Shown: positions 6,691 through 6,968 of the stretch, piece by piece
Layout of the letters: each line of letters opens with the position of its first letter
Position numbering within the stretch: position 1 is the first letter of the stretch
Source: a bacterium UBP11_UBA4055
GTDB lineage: Bacteria > UBA4055
Assembly (NCBI GenBank): GCA_002382735.1
Contig: DFZN01000033.1
Span: 1 to 6,968, forward strand
Direction of reading: 5' to 3'
DNA: 6,968 nucleotides
Position numbers and translations under genes: made by a program
Notes under the pieces: generated by a model
Databases searched by the model: none
Seen by the model: only the letters and a program-made list of their open reading frames with translations
What the model was told of the DNA's origin: nothing

Positions 6691-6968
6691 ATGACTGACT
6701 TTACATCAAAGCTCAACATTATCAGGTACAGGAACGGCGTAAAAGAGAATACAGATGACAGCGTAGTAAACGAGATCACGCTTGATCTGTCAATAAATTT
6801 CAGAAACCTTACATCACTTTCCTGTTCTCCTCAGCATCTTGAAGATCTGGCGGCAGGCTATCTGGTATCCTCAGGAATTATCTCGGAGACAAATCCGTTA
6901 AAAGAGCTCAGGTTCGAAAGTGCTAAGAACATCATGCACATAGATCTTGCTGATAATTCCGTAATAAA
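6691..6968 (+). CDS. fdhD: Formate dehydrogenase accessory sulfurtransferase FdhD, 5' part only
   Basis: The first 92 codons of an FdhD-like protein; the gene runs off the window. FdhD passes sulfur from a cysteine desulfurase (IscS in E. coli) to the Mo-bisMGD cofactor, which activates formate dehydrogenases. The fragment shows the family's N-terminal pattern: NEITLDLSINFRNLTSLSCS (27-46), then PQHLEDLAAGYLVSSGII (47-64), which matches the SPxDLExxAxGFxxSEGII stretch of known FdhD proteins. The catalytic CxxC loop and the C-terminal cofactor-binding region lie beyond the window. The ATG follows the mobA stop codon immediately and has GGGAG at 6681-6685, five bases upstream, so it is translated from the same message. 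The family call rests on this short region plus the strong context. Confidence 0.88.
   Translation, partial: MTDFTSKLNIIRYRNGVKENTDDSVVNEITLDLSINFRNLTSLSCSPQHLEDLAAGYLVSSGIISETNPLKELRFESAKNIMHIDLADNSVI

Overview
The window carries a formate dehydrogenase locus with every gene on the + strand and tightly packed. The content points to an anaerobic (or facultatively anaerobic) bacterium that uses selenocysteine. It has a clostridial-type, NAD-linked formate dehydrogenase with a NuoG-like Fe-S arm, a formate channel and the two dedicated Mo-cofactor maturation genes. Arginine is mostly written AGA/AGG and the base composition looks moderate. I cannot assign a phylum from this alone.

Layout. 1-247 is the 3' end of a NuoF-like NADH-binding subunit. 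264-2951 is the catalytic subunit. It looks like two ORFs (264-1319 and 1332-2951), but these are in one frame, split only by a TGA at 1317-1319 in the exact catalytic context (CARL-U-HSS). That TGA is followed by a hairpin (1332-1348) with a GGUCU loop, the form of the E. coli fdhF SECIS element. I therefore read one 895-residue selenoprotein. 2992-3771 is a FocA/NirC-family channel, probably for formate. A strong intrinsic terminator (3793-3820) closes this first transcription unit.

The second unit begins in the 101-base gap after focA. 3873-6080 is a CPA2-type cation/proton antiporter fused to a C-terminal PTS EIIA (fructose/nitrogen type) domain. 6082-6690 is mobA (bis-MGD synthesis), one base after the antiporter stop. 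fdhD (sulfur transfer to the cofactor) starts at 6691, directly on the mobA stop codon, and runs off the window.

How they work together (inference). FdhA oxidises formate (or reduces CO2) at a Mo/W-bisMGD-Sec centre and passes electrons through its N-terminal Fe-S chain to the NuoF-like flavin/NADH subunit. FocA moves formate across the membrane. MobA and FdhD build and activate the cofactor. The antiporter-EIIA protein is the unexpected partner. Its placement before mobA-fdhD suggests that ion or pH homeostasis, possibly under phosphorelay control, is tied to formate turnover.

The main points for a second look are the recoded UGA with its SECIS, the antiporter-EIIA fusion in a formate dehydrogenase maturation operon, and the middle domain of that fusion, which I do not recognise.
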